Under the pieces are notes generated by a model. The model saw only the letters and a list, made by a program, of their open reading frames with translations, made no database searches and was not told where the DNA came from. Position numbers and translations under genes: made by a program. From positions 502,302 through 536,637 of the forward strand of contig NZ_JXCA02000023.1 of NCBI RefSeq assembly GCF_000828085.3: 34,336 nt of DNA, given 5' to 3'. Source of the DNA: Scytonema tolypothrichoides VB-61278. Lineage in GTDB: Bacteria > Cyanobacteriota > Cyanobacteriia > Cyanobacteriales > Nostocaceae. Shown piece by piece: positions 32,803 to 34,336 of the stretch. Within the stretch, counting starts at the first letter, position 1. Each line of letters starts with the position of its first letter.

Positions 32803-34188
32803 TTAGTCGAGTTCGTTCATGAACAATACTGGCTCAGTTTCGCGGTTAATTCCCTTCTCAAAACCACCAGCGGCTGCACGAGCACGTCCAGCATGCCACC
32901 AGTGACCGATGAGGAAGAAGAAAGCTAACACGAAGTGAGAAGTCGCCAACCAAGCACGGGGATTCACGTAGTTGAAGGAGTTAGGCTCCGTGATCACGCC
33001 ACCCACAGAGTTGATTGAACCGTTGGGAGCATGGGTCATGTACTCAGATGCACGACGAATTTGCCAAGGCTGAACGTCGTTCTTTACTTTATCTAAGTCA
33101 AGACCATTGGGACCGCGCAGAGGCTCAAGCCAAGGACCACGGAAATCCCAGAAGCGCATGGTTTCACCACCGAAGATGATTTCACCACTAGGAGAGCGCA
33201 TGAGGTATTTACCTAGACCAGTAGGACCTTGAGCAGAAGCAACGTTAGCTCCCAGTTTTTGGTCACGCACTAAGAAGATGAAAGACTGAGCTTGAGATGC
33301 TTCAGCGTTTGTTGGTCCGTAAAATTCACTGGGGTAGACAGTGTTGTTGAACCAAACGAAACAAGAAGCAATGAAAGCCATCAAGGATACAGCAGCCAAG
33401 CTGTAGGAGAGGTAAGCCTCACCTGACCAGACTAAAGCGCGACGTGCCCAGCCAAAAGGCTTGGTGAGGATGTGGAAAATACCACCAGAAATACAGATCA
33501 GAGCAACCCAAATGTGACCACCGATGACGTCTTCCATGTTATTGACGCCAACGATCCAGCCTTCTCCGCCGAATGGAGAACTCAGCAAATAACCGAAGAT
33601 AACTGCTGGGTTTAGTGTTGGGTTGCTAATGACACGAACATCACCACCGCCAGGTGCCCAAGTATCGTAGACACCGCCAAAGAACATTGCCTTCAGCACC
33701 AACAGTAGGGCACCACATCCCAAAATGATGAGGTGGAAACCGATGATGGTGGTCATCTTGTTCTTGTCTTTCCAGTCGTAACCAAAGAAAGAGGAATACT
33801 CTTCTAAGGTTTCTGGACCACGGATGGCGTGATAAATACCGCCAAAACCGAGTACAGCTGAGGAAATAAGGTGCAGTACACCGATAACAAAGTAGGGATA
33901 GGTGTTAATAATTTCACCACCAGGACCTACACCCCATCCCAAGGTAGCCATGTGAGGTATCAGGATGCTGCCTTGTTCGTATATAGGCTTTTCGGGAATG
34001 AAGTGAGCGACTTCAAACAAAGTCATCGCTCCGGCCCAAAATACAATCAAGCCAGCATGGGCAACGTGAGCACCCAGTAGTTTACCGGAGAGGTTAATGA
34101 GACGAGCGTTACCAGCCCACCAAGCAAACCCGGTGGAATCTTGGTCACGACCGCCTAAAGCAATTGATCTATTAGAGAGCGTTACCAC
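32803..34188 (-). CDS. psbC: Photosystem II CP43 protein
   Basis: CP43 is a 461-residue core antenna of photosystem II with six membrane helices that binds chlorophyll a and gives a ligand to the Mn4CaO5 cluster. I set the start at GTG 34188: the protein then begins [20 protein letters not shown], as in the family, with AGAGG nine bases upstream. A longer ORF from 34299 would run through psbD in another frame. The big lumenal loop with [20 protein letters not shown] carries the conserved Arg and Glu region near the manganese cluster. The gene overlaps the psbD end by 17 bases, so translation is coupled. The variant looks standard, not a CP43-like IsiA. Confidence 0.97.
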   Translation of the reverse strand: MVTLSNRSIALGGRDQDSTGFAWWAGNARLINLSGKLLGAHVAHAGLIVFWAGAMTLFEVAHFIPEKPIYEQGSILIPHMATLGWGVGPGGEIINTYPYFVIGVLHLISSAVLGFGGIYHAIRGPETLEEYSSFFGYDWKDKNKMTTIIGFHLIILGCGALLLVLKAMFFGGVYDTWAPGGGDVRVISNPTLNPAVIFGYLLSSPFGGEGWIVGVNNMEDVIGGHIWVALICISGGIFHILTKPFGWARRALVWSGEAYLSYSLAAVSLMAFIASCFVWFNNTVYPSEFYGPTNAEASQAQSFIFLVRDQKLGANVASAQGPTGLGKYLMRSPSGEIIFGGETMRFWDFRGPWLEPLRGPNGLDLDKVKNDVQPWQIRRASEYMTHAPNGSINSVGGVITEPNSFNYVNPRAWLATSHFVLAFFFLIGHWWHAGRARAAAGGFEKGINRETEPVLFMNELD

Positions 34189-34336
34189 GTGGTAGTACCT
34201 CTTCAGGGAATACAAATTTTTCGTGAGGTTGATCAGCAGGAGCCATCCAAGCGCGGATACCCTCGTTGAGCAAAATGTTCTTGGTATAGAAAGTTTCAAA
34301 CTCTGGGTCTTCTGCTGCCCGCAATTCTTGCGACAC
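34172..34336 (-). CDS. psbD: Photosystem II D2 protein, C-terminal part
   Basis: Only the last 54 codons are inside the window. They read [20 protein letters not shown], then [24 protein letters not shown], the invariant D2 C-terminus. D2 is one of the two reaction-centre proteins of photosystem II. The stop TAA lies 17 bases inside psbC. The rest of the gene lies beyond the right edge. Confidence 0.97.
   Translation of the reverse strand: MSQELRAAEDPEFETFYTKNILLNEGIRAWMAPADQPHEKFVFPEEVLPRGNAL

Overview
The window is a chromosomal segment of a cyanobacterium, most likely a filamentous heterocyst-forming type (Nostocales). The gene content supports this: psbD/psbC of photosystem II, dark-operative protochlorophyllide reductase genes chlL and chlN, phycobilisome core gene apcF divergent from glnA (an arrangement I recall from Nostoc/Anabaena), CGLD27, DUF3318 and DUF5331 families. 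Other signs are frequent HIP1 octamers (GCGATCGC), arrays of 7-bp tandem repeats between genes, and a PEP-CTERM protein. The species cannot be named from the sequence alone.

Layout. 1-2829 (minus) is the first 943 codons of a CHAT protease-STAND NTPase-TPR protein that runs off the window. It is followed by a Uma2-type nuclease-fold gene, a small Trp-rich gene and a repeat-rich gap. 4759-7942 is the chlL-DUF5331-chlN cluster. 8233-11789 is an accessory stretch: a small LysM protein, a DUF5678-retropepsin fusion with a membrane protein just downstream, a MITE-like element and an alpha/beta hydrolase. 12204-16118 holds YbjN-like and DUF3318 genes, a secreted phytase-like esterase and queE. 16428-19522 holds two envelope-glycan genes (STAS-sugar transferase and WcaI-like glycosyltransferase) around a 776-bp gap with a candidate structured RNA. 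19609-22434 is yqeK-rsfS-CGLD27-asparaginase followed by initiator tRNA. 22619-24902 is glnA divergent from apcF. 25137-26932 contains gene relics and small proteins (short-chain dehydrogenase remnant, a SHOCT protein with an in-frame stop, a DUF29-like protein). 26943-31023 holds tlyA, a dynamin/Era-like GTPase, two unknown small proteins and a P-loop kinase-like protein. 31446-32453 is a bestrophin-like channel, and 32803-34336 is psbC plus the 3' end of psbD.

The housekeeping genes mostly serve photosynthesis and nitrogen metabolism: chlorophyll synthesis without light, light harvesting, the photosystem II core and glutamine synthesis. The most unusual material is in the accessory parts: the CHAT-STAND-TPR protein with an in-frame palindromic insertion; the retropepsin plus glycine-zipper membrane protein pair; a 92-bp TA-flanked element whose end supplies a stop codon; heptamer arrays that abut stop codons at several unrelated genes; a structured RNA candidate with a perfect terminator; and a stem that could hide the ribosome binding site of the bestrophin gene. 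All functions are inferred from sequence reading; no database search was run.
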